This document shows, piece by piece, positions 1 to 6,369 of a stretch of DNA of 10,607 bases; within the stretch, counting starts at the first letter, position 1; each line of letters opens with the position of its first letter. The DNA lies in assembly GCA_017517985.1 (NCBI GenBank), contig JAFWWX010000337.1, positions 1 to 10,607 of the forward strand. The letters are read 5' to 3'. Position numbers and translations under genes: made by a program. The notes under the pieces were generated by a model. The model had not been told where the DNA came from and did not search any database. It saw only the letters and a list, made by a program, of their open reading frames with translations. The DNA is from Clostridia bacterium. GTDB lineage: Bacteria; Bacillota_A; Clostridia; Oscillospirales; CAG-382.

Positions 1-440
1 ATAGCTAAATTCATTGACCCGCTATGTACCGCTATTATTCCTGTAATTGCAATTAATATTATAAGTATAAGAAAAACCAGGTCAAGCTTTCTAAAGTGAG
101 ATAACAAAACTCTTTTTATATCCGAAACATATTTTGCTACTCCGCTTTTATTAGCCGTTACAGGTCTCGGTGCCGGAGAAAGCGCAAAAGTTCTTCTAGC
201 TTTAAGTTTTCGTGATTGTCTGTGGAAATTTGCACTTGCCTTTCCAAACAGTTCTCGGTTTCGCATCTCTGCCTCAAGCGGTGTGGTTACTCTTTTTGAT
301 CGGTCGGTTTCAACAAATCTTTTAATTCTGCGTTTGCTTCCGGGTTTTACTGAAAGCTTCATTTTCATACTGCCCACATTTGATGCAGACCGTATAACTG
401 ATTCTGAATTATTAGTTTTTTCCTTAATTTCAGCTTTCAA
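1..440 (-). CDS. Probable FtsW/RodA/SpoVE-family protein, N-terminal part (3' end beyond window)
   Basis: This frame reads leftward from a TTG start at 440 and runs off the left edge, showing 146 residues without a stop. The start is chosen because AAGGGGTGA lies 4 bases upstream behind a good promoter. Residues 1-118 are hydrophilic and strongly basic, with several Lys/Arg clusters (GSKRRIKR, RQSRKLKARR). A hydrophobic helix follows at about 121-138, introduced by FRKLD and ending in GIIAVHSGS. A cytoplasmic aromatic-basic-Asp entry, a first helix and a G-x-x-x-x-S exit resemble the first membrane segment of SEDS peptidoglycan polymerases (FtsW, RodA, SpoVE), which polymerise lipid II with a partner penicillin-binding protein. 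Only one of about ten expected helices is visible, so the family call is tentative. The N-terminal tail of about 118 residues is far longer than usual for the family. Another polytopic membrane protein cannot be excluded. Confidence 0.45.
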   Translation of the reverse strand, partial: MKAEIKEKTNNSESVIRSASNVGSMKMKLSVKPGSKRRIKRFVETDRSKRVTTPLEAEMRNRELFGKASANFHRQSRKLKARRTFALSPAPRPVTANKSGVAKYVSDIKRVLLSHFRKLDLVFLILIILIAITGIIAVHSGSMNLA

Positions 441-444
441 TATA

Positions 445-453
445 TCACCCCTT
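445..453 (-). promoter_or_regulatory. Ribosome binding site that fixes the TTG start at 440
   Basis: On the minus strand this reads AAGGGGTGA, close to the anti-Shine-Dalgarno complement, followed by 4 bases and TTG. No ATG lies nearby in this frame, and the next in-frame ATGs (codons 24 and 26) lack such a site. Confidence 0.7.
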
Positions 454-470
454 CTCGATAATTTCAGTAT

Positions 471-499
471 ATTATAGCATACAATATCTGAAAAGTAAA
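471..499 (-). promoter_or_regulatory. Sigma-A promoter of the FtsW/RodA-like gene
   Basis: The minus strand carries -35 TTTACT (494-499), a 17-base spacer and a perfect TATAAT -10 (471-476) preceded by TGC, an extended -10. Transcription would start near 464, giving a leader of about 24 bases that contains the AAGGGG site. The hexamers and spacing are seen in the sequence; activity is inferred. Confidence 0.7.
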
Positions 500-554
500 C
501 AACAAATAGTTAATTTCAAAATAGTTATATTTGAATTTACAAATAAATATGGAA

Positions 555-586
555 TTGACAAGCACCGAAAATATATAATTTATATA
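555..586 (+). promoter_or_regulatory. Possible promoter of the membrane protein gene at 619
   Basis: A perfect TTGACA lies at 555-560. The perfect TATAAT at 574-579 is only 13 bases away, too close for sigma-A. At usable spacing there are only weak AT-rich hexamers, such as TTTATA at 579-584 with an 18-base spacer. The region is clearly promoter-like, but the true -10 is uncertain. Confidence 0.4.
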
Positions 587-618
587 TAAAAATGCTTTTT
601 AATCAAAGGAAAATTAAT

Positions 619-1236
619 ATGTACGAAGAAAATTCAAAAAAGTCACTTTTTAGTGTAATTTTTTCCGCGATATTTTTCGCCGTGTTTATTTTTATAATGT
701 CTTCTTATATTATAAGATGCAGTAAAATGTCAGATGCTGATATCGCCGATGATGTTATGTTTAACGATATAACTATTGCAGCTTATGAAAAATCCCCCAA
801 GGACTTCAAGGTTCTGACATATGACCTTGAAAAGAGATTTGAAGCAGTTGAAAAAAATCAGCTTCTTCAGTTGGAATATCTCTATTATATTCCAAAGACT
901 GAACAGATGCAGCTTACAATAAAATATAATACAAGCTATGCAAATGTTGCGACTGACACTTCCCTTCCTTTTATTCTTACACTGAAAAATGAAGCAGGTG
1001 AAGTTATCAATGATTTCTTTTACCAATATGACGAAAAGGACGGATATGGATATATAAGAGTTTGCTGGAACGGTGTAAAATTCACTGCAGAAAGTGAGCA
1101 TACTCTCCGTATTGAACAGGAAAAAGACGGTGAAACAGTTTCAAGGGGCTTATTCCTTATACAGAAATCAACCACGGCAAGTAAGGAAATAAAACTTACT
1201 GAAAAAAATGCACCCTATATTTTTTTAAATGGTTAA
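619..1236 (+). CDS. Unrecognised single-pass membrane protein with extracytoplasmic domain
   Basis: The protein has 205 residues and is not recognised. A short charged N-terminus (YEENSKK) leads into one hydrophobic helix at about residues 9-32. The rest, about 170 soluble residues rich in Lys, Glu and beta-type sequence, should lie outside the cytoplasm by the positive-inside rule. Cys34 follows the helix, but Arg precedes it, so it is not a lipobox and the helix is read as an uncleaved anchor. The start at 619 is preferred over the in-frame ATG at 592 because AAAGGA sits 8 bases before 619, while 592 has no such site and lies almost in the promoter. The gene is monocistronic, between divergent promoters on the left and a bidirectional terminator on the right. 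No catalytic motif is visible; a stand-alone envelope or sensing domain is possible but not shown. Confidence 0.7.
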   Translation: MYEENSKKSLFSVIFSAIFFAVFIFIMSSYIIRCSKMSDADIADDVMFNDITIAAYEKSPKDFKVLTYDLEKRFEAVEKNQLLQLEYLYYIPKTEQMQLTIKYNTSYANVATDTSLPFILTLKNEAGEVINDFFYQYDEKDGYGYIRVCWNGVKFTAESEHTLRIEQEKDGETVSRGLFLIQKSTTASKEIKLTEKNAPYIFLNG

Positions 1237-1259
1237 GTCATATATCTCATAATTTTTAC

Positions 1260-1299
1260 AAAAAATTCGGCCCCGGACTTATAGTCCGAGGCTGTTTTT
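1260..1299. terminator. Bidirectional intrinsic terminator between convergent genes
   Basis: Arms at 1270-1278 (GCCCCGGAC) and 1284-1292 (GTCCGAGGC) enclose a 5-base loop. The rightward RNA has one C-A mismatch and a T-run at 1295-1299. The leftward RNA has a G-U wobble at that position and a run of six U (1265-1260). It serves both the membrane protein gene and the pseudouridine synthase gene, and the stop codon of the latter (1279-1281) lies in the loop. Confidence 0.85.
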
Positions 1300-2328
1300 G
1301 TATTTTGACATAAAATCAGCACCGTTACCGGTAAATTCTTTACCGTCAAGATACGATAGGATTCCAGAATCCGTTGAAAATTCAAATTTTAAACTATACG
1401 CATACAGATGCTGAAAGTTATCACCGTACTTTTTGCTGTGCACTATTCCGTACTTTCCGTCACCTACAAGCGGTGTCCCGATATATGCCATATGAGCTCT
1501 TATCTGGTGTGTTCTTCCTGTTATCAGTTCAACTGATACAAGTGCATTTTCTTTTGCCTGACTTACTGTTCTGTATTTTGTAATTACAGTTTTTATATCG
1601 TCATCGTACTTTATACGAAGCACCCTTTTTGCTTCTTCCTTTGTTTTGAAAATATATACCTTGTTTTGTTTATTATCTTTATAGTGAAAATGCTTGAGTA
1701 TTCCGCTTTTAGGATTTGGTACTCCAACTGTCTCACAGTAATAGGTCTTTTTTATCTCTCTGTTCTTGATTTTACTGTTCATTATGCGCAGTGACTCTGC
1801 ATTTTTGGCACATATAATTAAACCGCCGGTATTTCTGTCGAGTCTGTGACAAAGGCTTGGAGTAAAGCTCTGCTCCTTTTCGGGATTATATTCGCCTTTT
1901 TTTAAAAGGTATCCGATGACTCTGTCAATAAGATATGTTCCCTGCTGTTTAGACTCAGACTCAGACTCACTTTTGTGTACAGTTTCCCCCGGCTTTTTAT
2001 CTACAATAATAATATTTTCATCATCATAGATAATTTCACTTTCCAAAAGGCTATATTTTTCCTCCGAATATTTTTCGGCATCCTTTTTAGCCTCGTTACC
2101 GTCAGGAAAAAACTCATCGCTTATATAAAGCGTAATTTTATCCCCCTCAGAAAGAACTGTTTCGGCAACAGCTTTTATGTCATTAACCTTAAAACTTTTC
2201 AGTCTGAAATACTTATAAAGTAAAGATTTGGGAATATTAATAAGTGTTTTGGTCAAAAATTTATCCAGACGCTGACCTGCATCGTTTTTATTTACGTACA
2301 ATACTCTGATATTATCAAATCCTATCAT
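1279..2328 (-). CDS. RluA-family pseudouridine synthase (RluC/RluD type, S4 domain)
   Basis: This 349-residue enzyme should isomerise specific uridines in RNA, probably 23S rRNA, to pseudouridine. An S4-like RNA-binding region covers about residues 15-70 (DAGQRLDKFL opens it). The catalytic domain follows from about 95. It has the family motif HRLDRNTGG at 161-169, with catalytic Asp164, and GRTHQIRAHM at 271-280 followed by PLVGDGKYG. S4 plus this motif fits the RluC/RluD branch; the exact uridine target cannot be told from sequence. Residues 120-126 are a Ser-Glu run encoded by three copies of a hexanucleotide. The ATG at 2328 has no Shine-Dalgarno site and lies only about 9 bases from the predicted transcription start. 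TTG at 2301 (codon 10) would place the start closer to the usual family N-terminus but also lacks a good site. The last codons form one arm of the terminator. Confidence 0.9.
   Translation of the reverse strand: MIGFDNIRVLYVNKNDAGQRLDKFLTKTLINIPKSLLYKYFRLKSFKVNDIKAVAETVLSEGDKITLYISDEFFPDGNEAKKDAEKYSEEKYSLLESEIIYDDENIIIVDKKPGETVHKSESESESKQQGTYLIDRVIGYLLKKGEYNPEKEQSFTPSLCHRLDRNTGGLIICAKNAESLRIMNSKIKNREIKKTYYCETVGVPNPKSGILKHFHYKDNKQNKVYIFKTKEEAKRVLRIKYDDDIKTVITKYRTVSQAKENALVSVELITGRTHQIRAHMAYIGTPLVGDGKYGIVHSKKYGDNFQHLYAYSLKFEFSTDSGILSYLDGKEFTGNGADFMSKYKNSLGL
1952..1969 (+). repeat. Hexanucleotide tandem repeat (GACTCA x3) inside the pseudouridine synthase gene
   Basis: Three perfect copies of GACTCA encode, on the minus strand, alternating Ser and Glu in a linker between the start of the catalytic domain and its active-site motif. 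Copy-number change would stay in frame. Confidence 0.8.
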
Positions 2329-2332
2329 TTTT

Positions 2333-2360
2333 TTGTTTTAAACAGTATAACATATATTAT
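2333..2360 (+). promoter_or_regulatory. Possible promoter of the BrkB-like gene
   Basis: TTGTTT (2333-2338), a 16-base spacer and TATTAT (2355-2360) form a moderate sigma-A match. It overlaps the stronger divergent promoter on the other strand, so the two may compete. Confidence 0.35.
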
Positions 2361-2372
2361 CCTTAAATTCAA
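2344..2372 (-). promoter_or_regulatory. Sigma-A promoter of the pseudouridine synthase gene
   Basis: The minus strand carries TTGAAT (2367-2372), a 17-base spacer and TATACT (2344-2349) preceded by TGT, an extended -10. The start site would be near 2337, leaving a leader of about 9 bases before the ATG at 2328. Confidence 0.65.
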
Positions 2373-2404
2373 GTGTTTTTAAAAAACCTGTTTATTCTTT
2401 TTTC

Positions 2405-2410
2405 GGAGGA
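2405..2410 (+). promoter_or_regulatory. Ribosome binding site that fixes the TTG start at 2418
   Basis: GGAGGA lies 7 bases before an in-frame TTG. The longer frame from ATG 2373 has no Shine-Dalgarno site, so the 15 codons before 2418 are taken as untranslated leader. Confidence 0.8.
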
Positions 2411-2417
2411 AATATAC

Positions 2418-3212
2418 TTGAAAAATTTTTATCAGTTTATCCGTAATATTATTCTGCTTTACATTGATAAAGGTATTGCCGGACTTTCGGCACAGCTTTC
2501 TTACTATATGCTTTTCACTTTCTTTCCGATGCTTCTATTTGCAAACACCGTTCTTGGAAAAATTTTACCCCGCGGATTTCAGCTTCCTATGTCCAATGTC
2601 ATCCCTGCACCTATTAGAAATTTTGCACAGACCTATATTGATGAAACCGGTGATTCGACAAGTACAAAGCTTATGTTCCTTGGCATCATTCTTACCCTCT
2701 ATTCACTGACACGGTATATAAGATACTACAGACGAAGTATTGGAAAAATATACGAAAAAAGCAGAGATATGAATTTCTTTTCTGACTGGATTATATCTTT
2801 TCTTTTTTCACTAGGAATGCTTCTTATGTTTTACCTTGCCGTATTTTCCGTATTTGTAACCGATAGCGTTCTTTCAGTTCTGGGTTTATCTTTTTTTACC
2901 GGAAGCATATGGTATATTCTGAGATTCTTTATAATTGCATTGTTTGCATTTTTTGTAATATGTACGCTTCATTTTGCCGAATGTGGTAGTGGAGAGACTT
3001 TCTTTGATTTCGCACCCGGTGCTTTGTGTTCTGTTGGCTTCTGGATGATTATTTCAGCAATCTTTTCCTACTATGTAAATGAAATAGCAAACTATTCAAT
3101 TGTATACGGCTCAATTGGAAATGTAATTATGCTTCTTTTATTGCTAAATCTTACAAATACTATTTTGCTTATGAGTGGTGTTGTAAATATAAGTTTAAAT
3201 AATAATACTTGA
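2418..3212 (+). CDS. YihY/BrkB (virulence factor BrkB) family membrane protein
   Basis: The protein has 264 residues from the TTG start and is an integral membrane protein of the YihY/BrkB/UPF0761 family, whose function is still poorly defined (it was once misnamed ribonuclease BN). About six hydrophobic segments are visible, near residues 20-46, 84-100, 124-150, 165-186, 200-220 and 230-257. Family hallmarks are the N-terminal GLSAQLSYYMLFTFFPMLL stretch and the C-terminal YSIVYGSIGNVIMLLLLLN region ending in SGVVN, where relatives usually have a G-x-x-x-N. It is short for the family, having almost no cytoplasmic tail after the last helix. The stop codon overlaps the -35 box of the next gene, with no terminator between, so readthrough into the ywlG-type gene is likely. 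Transport of a solute or ion has been suggested for the family, but nothing here identifies one. Confidence 0.85.
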   Translation: MKNFYQFIRNIILLYIDKGIAGLSAQLSYYMLFTFFPMLLFANTVLGKILPRGFQLPMSNVIPAPIRNFAQTYIDETGDSTSTKLMFLGIILTLYSLTRYIRYYRRSIGKIYEKSRDMNFFSDWIISFLFSLGMLLMFYLAVFSVFVTDSVLSVLGLSFFTGSIWYILRFFIIALFAFFVICTLHFAECGSGETFFDFAPGALCSVGFWMIISAIFSYYVNEIANYSIVYGSIGNVIMLLLLLNLTNTILLMSGVVNISLNNNT

Positions 3213-3237
3213 AAAATCTATTTTTTTGTCGTATAAT
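3209..3237 (+). promoter_or_regulatory. Strong sigma-A promoter of the YwlG-type gene
   Basis: TTGAAA (3209-3214, five of six matches), a 17-base spacer and perfect TATAAT (3232-3237). The start site would be near 3244, with a leader of about 27 bases. The -35 box overlaps the stop codon of the upstream gene. Confidence 0.75.
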
Positions 3238-3270
3238 ATATTAAAACTATAAAATATTACTGAGGTAAAA

Positions 3271-3822
3271 ATGACAGAACAAATAAAAAAAGATTTAACC
3301 ACCGCACTTGAGGAGCTATACGAAGTGTCACACCCCGAAGAGAACGGTATACTTGTTGTTGGCTGCAGTACAAGTGAGGTTATCGGCGAAAAAATTGGTA
3401 CAAGCGGAAGCGAGGAAACAGCAAACGCTATATTTCAGGCTGTATCAGATTTTTGTAAAAGAAAAAATATATTTCTTGCCGCACAATGCTGCGAGCATCT
3501 TAACAGAGCAATTGTTGTAGAAAAAGAATGTGCAAAAATGTATGGTCTGACAAGAGTCAATGCTGTTCCCCACATCAAAGCAGGAGGTGCTTTCGGCACT
3601 GCTGTTTATAATGGCATGAATGACCCTTACCTTGTTGAAAATGTGGTTGCAGATATGGGAATAGATATCGGAAATACACTTATTGGTATGCATATAAGAC
3701 CTGTATGTGTTCCGGTAAGAGTAAGTATAAAAAAGATAGGAAATGCCCATCTAACACTTGCACGTTCAAGATGTAAATATGTCGGCGGAGAAAGAGCTCA
3801 TTACAATTCTGACCTTGGATAA
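3271..3822 (+). CDS. ywlG: YwlG/UPF0340 (TIGR01440, DUF436) family protein
   Basis: This 183-residue soluble protein is full length for the UPF0340/YwlG family, widespread in Firmicutes and without an established biochemical role. Family signatures are GCSTSEVIGEKIGTSGS at 31-47, QCCEHLNRA at 72-80 and the Asp/Gly-rich DMGIDIGNTLIGMH at 128-141, followed by RPVCVPVR. The paired cysteines 73-74 next to Glu75 and His76 look like a conserved functional site, which is inference. The start is well set by GAGG 5 bases before the ATG and by the promoter at 3209-3237. No clear terminator follows, so transcripts may run into the pfl leader, where the riboswitch terminator would stop them. In other Firmicutes the gene often lies near ribose-5-phosphate isomerase or glyA; neither is visible here. 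Confidence 0.88.
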   Translation: MTEQIKKDLTTALEELYEVSHPEENGILVVGCSTSEVIGEKIGTSGSEETANAIFQAVSDFCKRKNIFLAAQCCEHLNRAIVVEKECAKMYGLTRVNAVPHIKAGGAFGTAVYNGMNDPYLVENVVADMGIDIGNTLIGMHIRPVCVPVRVSIKKIGNAHLTLARSRCKYVGGERAHYNSDLG

Positions 3823-3856
3823 TTAAACATAATACTTTTATCTTAAATTTACTCTT

Positions 3857-3886
3857 TTGACAGATATATATTTTAAGTGAAAATAT
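3857..3886 (+). promoter_or_regulatory. Possible upstream promoter for the pfl operon
   Basis: A perfect TTGACA (3857-3862) is followed after 18 bases by AAATAT (3881-3886), preceded by TGA as an extended -10. The -10 is weak. If active, its transcript would cross the main promoter and the full inverted repeat before reaching the riboswitch. Confidence 0.3.
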
Positions 3887-3930
3887 TGTTTGTACAAAAT
3901 AACAAATCTAAAAAAATTTGTATTTATCTA

Positions 3931-3959
3931 TTGACAAAACACGAAATTTAGTGTATAAT
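3931..3959 (+). promoter_or_regulatory. Perfect-consensus sigma-A promoter of pflBA
   Basis: TTGACA (3931-3936), exactly 17 bases, then TATAAT (3954-3959): all twelve consensus positions match. The start site is expected near 3966. So strong a core promoter fits a gene controlled downstream by attenuation and perhaps by a repressor on the overlapping inverted repeat. Confidence 0.9.
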
Positions 3960-3975
3960 GCGTATACATTATACA
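3952..3975. promoter_or_regulatory. Inverted repeat over -10 and start site, candidate operator
   Basis: Arms TGTATAATG (3952-3960) and CATTATACA (3967-3975) are perfect 9-bp complements around a 6-base spacer. The left arm contains the -10 hexamer, and the right arm covers the first transcribed bases. The left arm would not be in the RNA from this promoter, so a DNA-binding site is more likely than an RNA hairpin. No regulator family is assigned. Confidence 0.5.
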
Positions 3976-3992
3976 AGATATAGTATACAGAC

Positions 3993-4062
3993 CGTATGTA
4001 ACTGACGGATAAGCGGGTTCACCGCAATGAAGCATACGAGCATACAGCCGACCGTCTGGGCA
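3993..4062 (+). ncRNA. ZTP riboswitch (pfl motif) aptamer
   Basis: The leader folds as the ZMP/ZTP-sensing pfl motif. P1 pairs 3993-3999 with 4032-4038 (7 bp, one G-U). P2 pairs GCGG (4013-4016) with CCGC (4022-4025) around a 5-base loop. P3 pairs GCC (4047-4049) with GGC (4059-4061). The pseudoknot pairs GACGG (4004-4008) with CCGTC (4052-4056) in the P3 loop. The conserved ACUGACGG and CCGUCUGGGC elements of the class are present. Upstream of pyruvate formate-lyase is the context that gave the motif its name. ZTP and ZMP accumulate when 10-formyl-tetrahydrofolate is short, and binding should switch pflBA on by blocking the following terminator. Helices and context are seen; ligand and direction are from knowledge of the class. 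Confidence 0.92.
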
Positions 4063-4100
4063 AATCAGTTCTTTATACTGTTTTGCCCTTTTTTATTTTT
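4058..4100 (+). terminator. Riboswitch-controlled intrinsic terminator
   Basis: Arms 4058-4068 (GGGCAAATCAG) and 4078-4088 (CTGTTTTGCCC) give ten pairs and one U-U mismatch around a 9-base loop, followed by six T, an A and five T. The first four bases (4058-4061) overlap the 3' side of aptamer helix P3, so the ligand-bound fold and the terminator exclude each other: an ON switch. Confidence 0.9.
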
Positions 4101-4124
4101 AATCGGGAAACTCATAAAATTTAC

Positions 4125-4129
4125 GGAGG
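4125..4129 (+). promoter_or_regulatory. Ribosome binding site that fixes the pflB start at 4138
   Basis: GGAGG lies 8 bases before ATG 4138. It shows that the 37 in-frame codons from ATG 4027 are not translated as part of PflB; that stretch is riboswitch and terminator. Confidence 0.9.
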
Positions 4130-4137
4130 TGTTAACT

Positions 4138-6369
4138 ATGGAATTTAAGCAGTGGGAAGGTTTTAAGACCGGTACTTGGACAGAAGAAATCAATGTTCGG
4201 GATTTTATCCAGAATAACTATAAAGAATACACTGGAAACAGTGATTTCCTTGCAGGTCCTACAGAACGTACAAATGGCATATTCAAAAGAGTTCAGGGTC
4301 TTTTTGCACTTGAAAGACAGTTTGGCGGTGTTCTTGATATAGACACAGCAACCGTTTCATCTCTCACAAGCTTCTCCCCCGGATACATTGACAAAGACAA
4401 TGAACTTATCGTGGGTATGCAGACAAACAGACCCCTGAAGAGAAGCGTAAATCCTTTTGGCGGTATCAGAATGGTACGTCAGGCGTGTGAGGCGTACGGA
4501 TACAAACTCAGTGACAAGGTTGAAGAAGAATTTAAATTCAGAACAACTCACAATGAGGGTGTTTTCAGAGCTTATACAGAGGAAATGAGAGCCGCAAGAA
4601 AGTGCCACGTTATCACAGGTCTTCCCGATGCTTACGGCAGAGGAAGAATTATCGGTGACTACAGACGTGTAGCTCTTTACGGTGTTGATAAGCTTATTGA
4701 AGAAAAGAAAAAAGACAAAGCAATGCTCGCTGAAGGTGCCTTTAACACCAATGAAATCCGTCTTGACGAGGAACTTTATCAGCAGATCGCCTTCCTTGGT
4801 TATCTTAAGCAGATGGCAGCTTTGTACGGTTACGACATTTCAGAACCTGCAAAAAATGCAAAGGAAGCTGTTCAGTGGACTTATTTTGCATACCTTGGAG
4901 CTATTAAAGAGCAGAACGGTGCAGCTATGTCTCTCGGTCGTGTAAGCACATTTTTTGATATTTATATTGAAAGAGATATTGCAAACGGCATCCTTGACGA
5001 AAGCGGTGCACAGGAAATTCTGGATGACTTTGTAATAAAACTCAGAATTGCAAGACATCTGCGTACCCCTGAATATAACGAGCTTTTCGGCGGAGACCCT
5101 ATGTGGATTACAGAAGCCGTAGGCGGTATGGGTGAAGATGGAAGAACACTTGTAACAAAGAGTAGTTTCCGTATACTTAACACTCTTTACACTCTTGGTT
5201 CTTCTCCCGAACCCAATCTTACAGTACTCTGGTCCACCTCTCTTCCCGAAAATTTCAAGAAATTCTGCGCAAAGGTTTCTGTTGATACTGACTCAATTCA
5301 GTATGAGAACGACGACATTATGCGTCCTGTTTACGGTGATGACTATGCAATCGCCTGCTGTGTTTCCGCAATGAAAGTCGGAAAACAGATGCAGTTCTTC
5401 GGTGCAAGATGTAATCTCGGAAAACTCCTTCTTATTGCGCTTAACGGTGGTTATGACACAACAAGCAATATGCATATCGGTCCTCAGATGAGCGTTATGG
5501 ATACGGAAAAGCTTGACTTCGAAGAAGTTGAAAAGAGATTTGATATATATGTTTCCTGGCTTGCTCATCTGTATGTAAATACAATGAACATAATCCACTA
5601 TATGCACGATAAATACGCCTACGAGAAAACTCAGATGGCACTTCACGATACAAGTGTTGAACGCTTTATGGCATTCGGTATTGCAGGACTTTCCGTAGTT
5701 ACCGACTCTCTCAGTGCAATAAAATACGGAAATGTTAAGCCCATTAAGGATGAAAATGGTTATATTGTTGATTTTGAAACAACAGGTGACTTCCCCAAAT
5801 ACGGAAATGATGATGACAGAGTAGACCTTATCGCAAAGGAGCTTGCACATAAATTTATAACAGAACTCCGCAAGACTCCTACATACAGAAATGCTATTCA
5901 CACACTTTCTGTTCTCACAATTACTTCAAATGTAATGTACGGTAAAAATACCGGTGCTACCCCTGACGGCAGAGGTGCTTTCCAGCCCTATGCTCCCGGC
6001 GCTAACCCTATGCACAACAGAGAAGAAAACGGTGCTCTTGCTTCCCTTAACTCCGTTGCAAAAATCAGCTACGATGATTGCCGTGACGGTATTTCAAACA
6101 CATTCTCTATCACTCCCGAAGCTCTCGGAAGAGACAATACTGAAAGAATTGAAAACCTTGTTGGTATTCTTGATGGTTACTTTGCAAAGAAAGCCCATCA
6201 CATAAATGTAAACGTTCTTAATCGTGAGACACTTATAAAAGCATACGAAAATCCCGAAGCATATCCCAATCTTACAATAAGAGTTTCCGGATACGCCGTT
6301 AACTTCAACAAGCTCTCCCGTGAGCAGCAGCGTGAAGTTATCAGCCGTACTTTCCACGAGGCACTATGA
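4138..6369 (+). CDS. pflB: Formate C-acetyltransferase (pyruvate formate-lyase)
   Basis: This 743-residue cytoplasmic glycyl-radical enzyme converts pyruvate and CoA to acetyl-CoA and formate without oxygen. It is full length for the family. The adjacent active-site cysteines are Cys407-Cys408 (DYAIACCVS), followed by [10 protein letters not shown]. The radical glycine is Gly718 in RVSGYAVNF near the C-terminus. The tandem Cys pair separates true pyruvate formate-lyases from glycerol or choline lyases of the same superfamily. Cys425 occurs in GARCNLGK, where I recall Ala in the E. coli enzyme. The start at 4138 is set by GGAGG and by an N-terminus matching the family ([12 protein letters not shown]). 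The gene is first in a two-gene operon, overlapping pflA by ATGA. It is controlled by the ZTP riboswitch, linking formate supply to 10-formyl-tetrahydrofolate and purine synthesis. Confidence 0.97.
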   Translation: MEFKQWEGFKTGTWTEEINVRDFIQNNYKEYTGNSDFLAGPTERTNGIFKRVQGLFALERQFGGVLDIDTATVSSLTSFSPGYIDKDNELIVGMQTNRPLKRSVNPFGGIRMVRQACEAYGYKLSDKVEEEFKFRTTHNEGVFRAYTEEMRAARKCHVITGLPDAYGRGRIIGDYRRVALYGVDKLIEEKKKDKAMLAEGAFNTNEIRLDEELYQQIAFLGYLKQMAALYGYDISEPAKNAKEAVQWTYFAYLGAIKEQNGAAMSLGRVSTFFDIYIERDIANGILDESGAQEILDDFVIKLRIARHLRTPEYNELFGGDPMWITEAVGGMGEDGRTLVTKSSFRILNTLYTLGSSPEPNLTVLWSTSLPENFKKFCAKVSVDTDSIQYENDDIMRPVYGDDYAIACCVSAMKVGKQMQFFGARCNLGKLLLIALNGGYDTTSNMHIGPQMSVMDTEKLDFEEVEKRFDIYVSWLAHLYVNTMNIIHYMHDKYAYEKTQMALHDTSVERFMAFGIAGLSVVTDSLSAIKYGNVKPIKDENGYIVDFETTGDFPKYGNDDDRVDLIAKELAHKFITELRKTPTYRNAIHTLSVLTITSNVMYGKNTGATPDGRGAFQPYAPGANPMHNREENGALASLNSVAKISYDDCRDGISNTFSITPEALGRDNTERIENLVGILDGYFAKKAHHINVNVLNRETLIKAYENPEAYPNLTIRVSGYAVNFNKLSREQQREVISRTFHEAL

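Noticed and set aside
555..579. TTGACA plus TATAAT as one promoter
   Set aside because: The spacer is only 13 bases, too short for sigma-A. The -10 must lie elsewhere or the pair is fortuitous.
592..618. Start of the membrane protein gene at ATG 592
   Set aside because: There is no ribosome binding site, and it lies next to the promoter. ATG 619 has AAAGGA at the right distance.
2373..2417. Start of the BrkB-like gene at ATG 2373
   Set aside because: There is no Shine-Dalgarno site before it. GGAGGA before TTG 2418 and the family N-terminus favour 2418.
3902..3921. Terminator after the YwlG-type gene
   Set aside because: ACAAAT/ATTTGT is only a 6-bp A/T-rich stem with a large loop and no good T-run.
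3955..3968. CcpA cre site around CG at 3961-3962
   Set aside because: Only the right half fits. The left half lacks the TG and other conserved bases.
4027..4137. N-terminal extension of 37 codons on PflB
   Set aside because: The stretch is the ZTP aptamer and its terminator. GGAGG 8 bases before ATG 4138 and the family N-terminus set the true start there.
5293..5901. 202-residue minus-strand open frame inside pflB
   Set aside because: It lies wholly opposite a certain gene, has no ribosome binding site, and its cysteine-rich low-complexity sequence is typical of a shadow.
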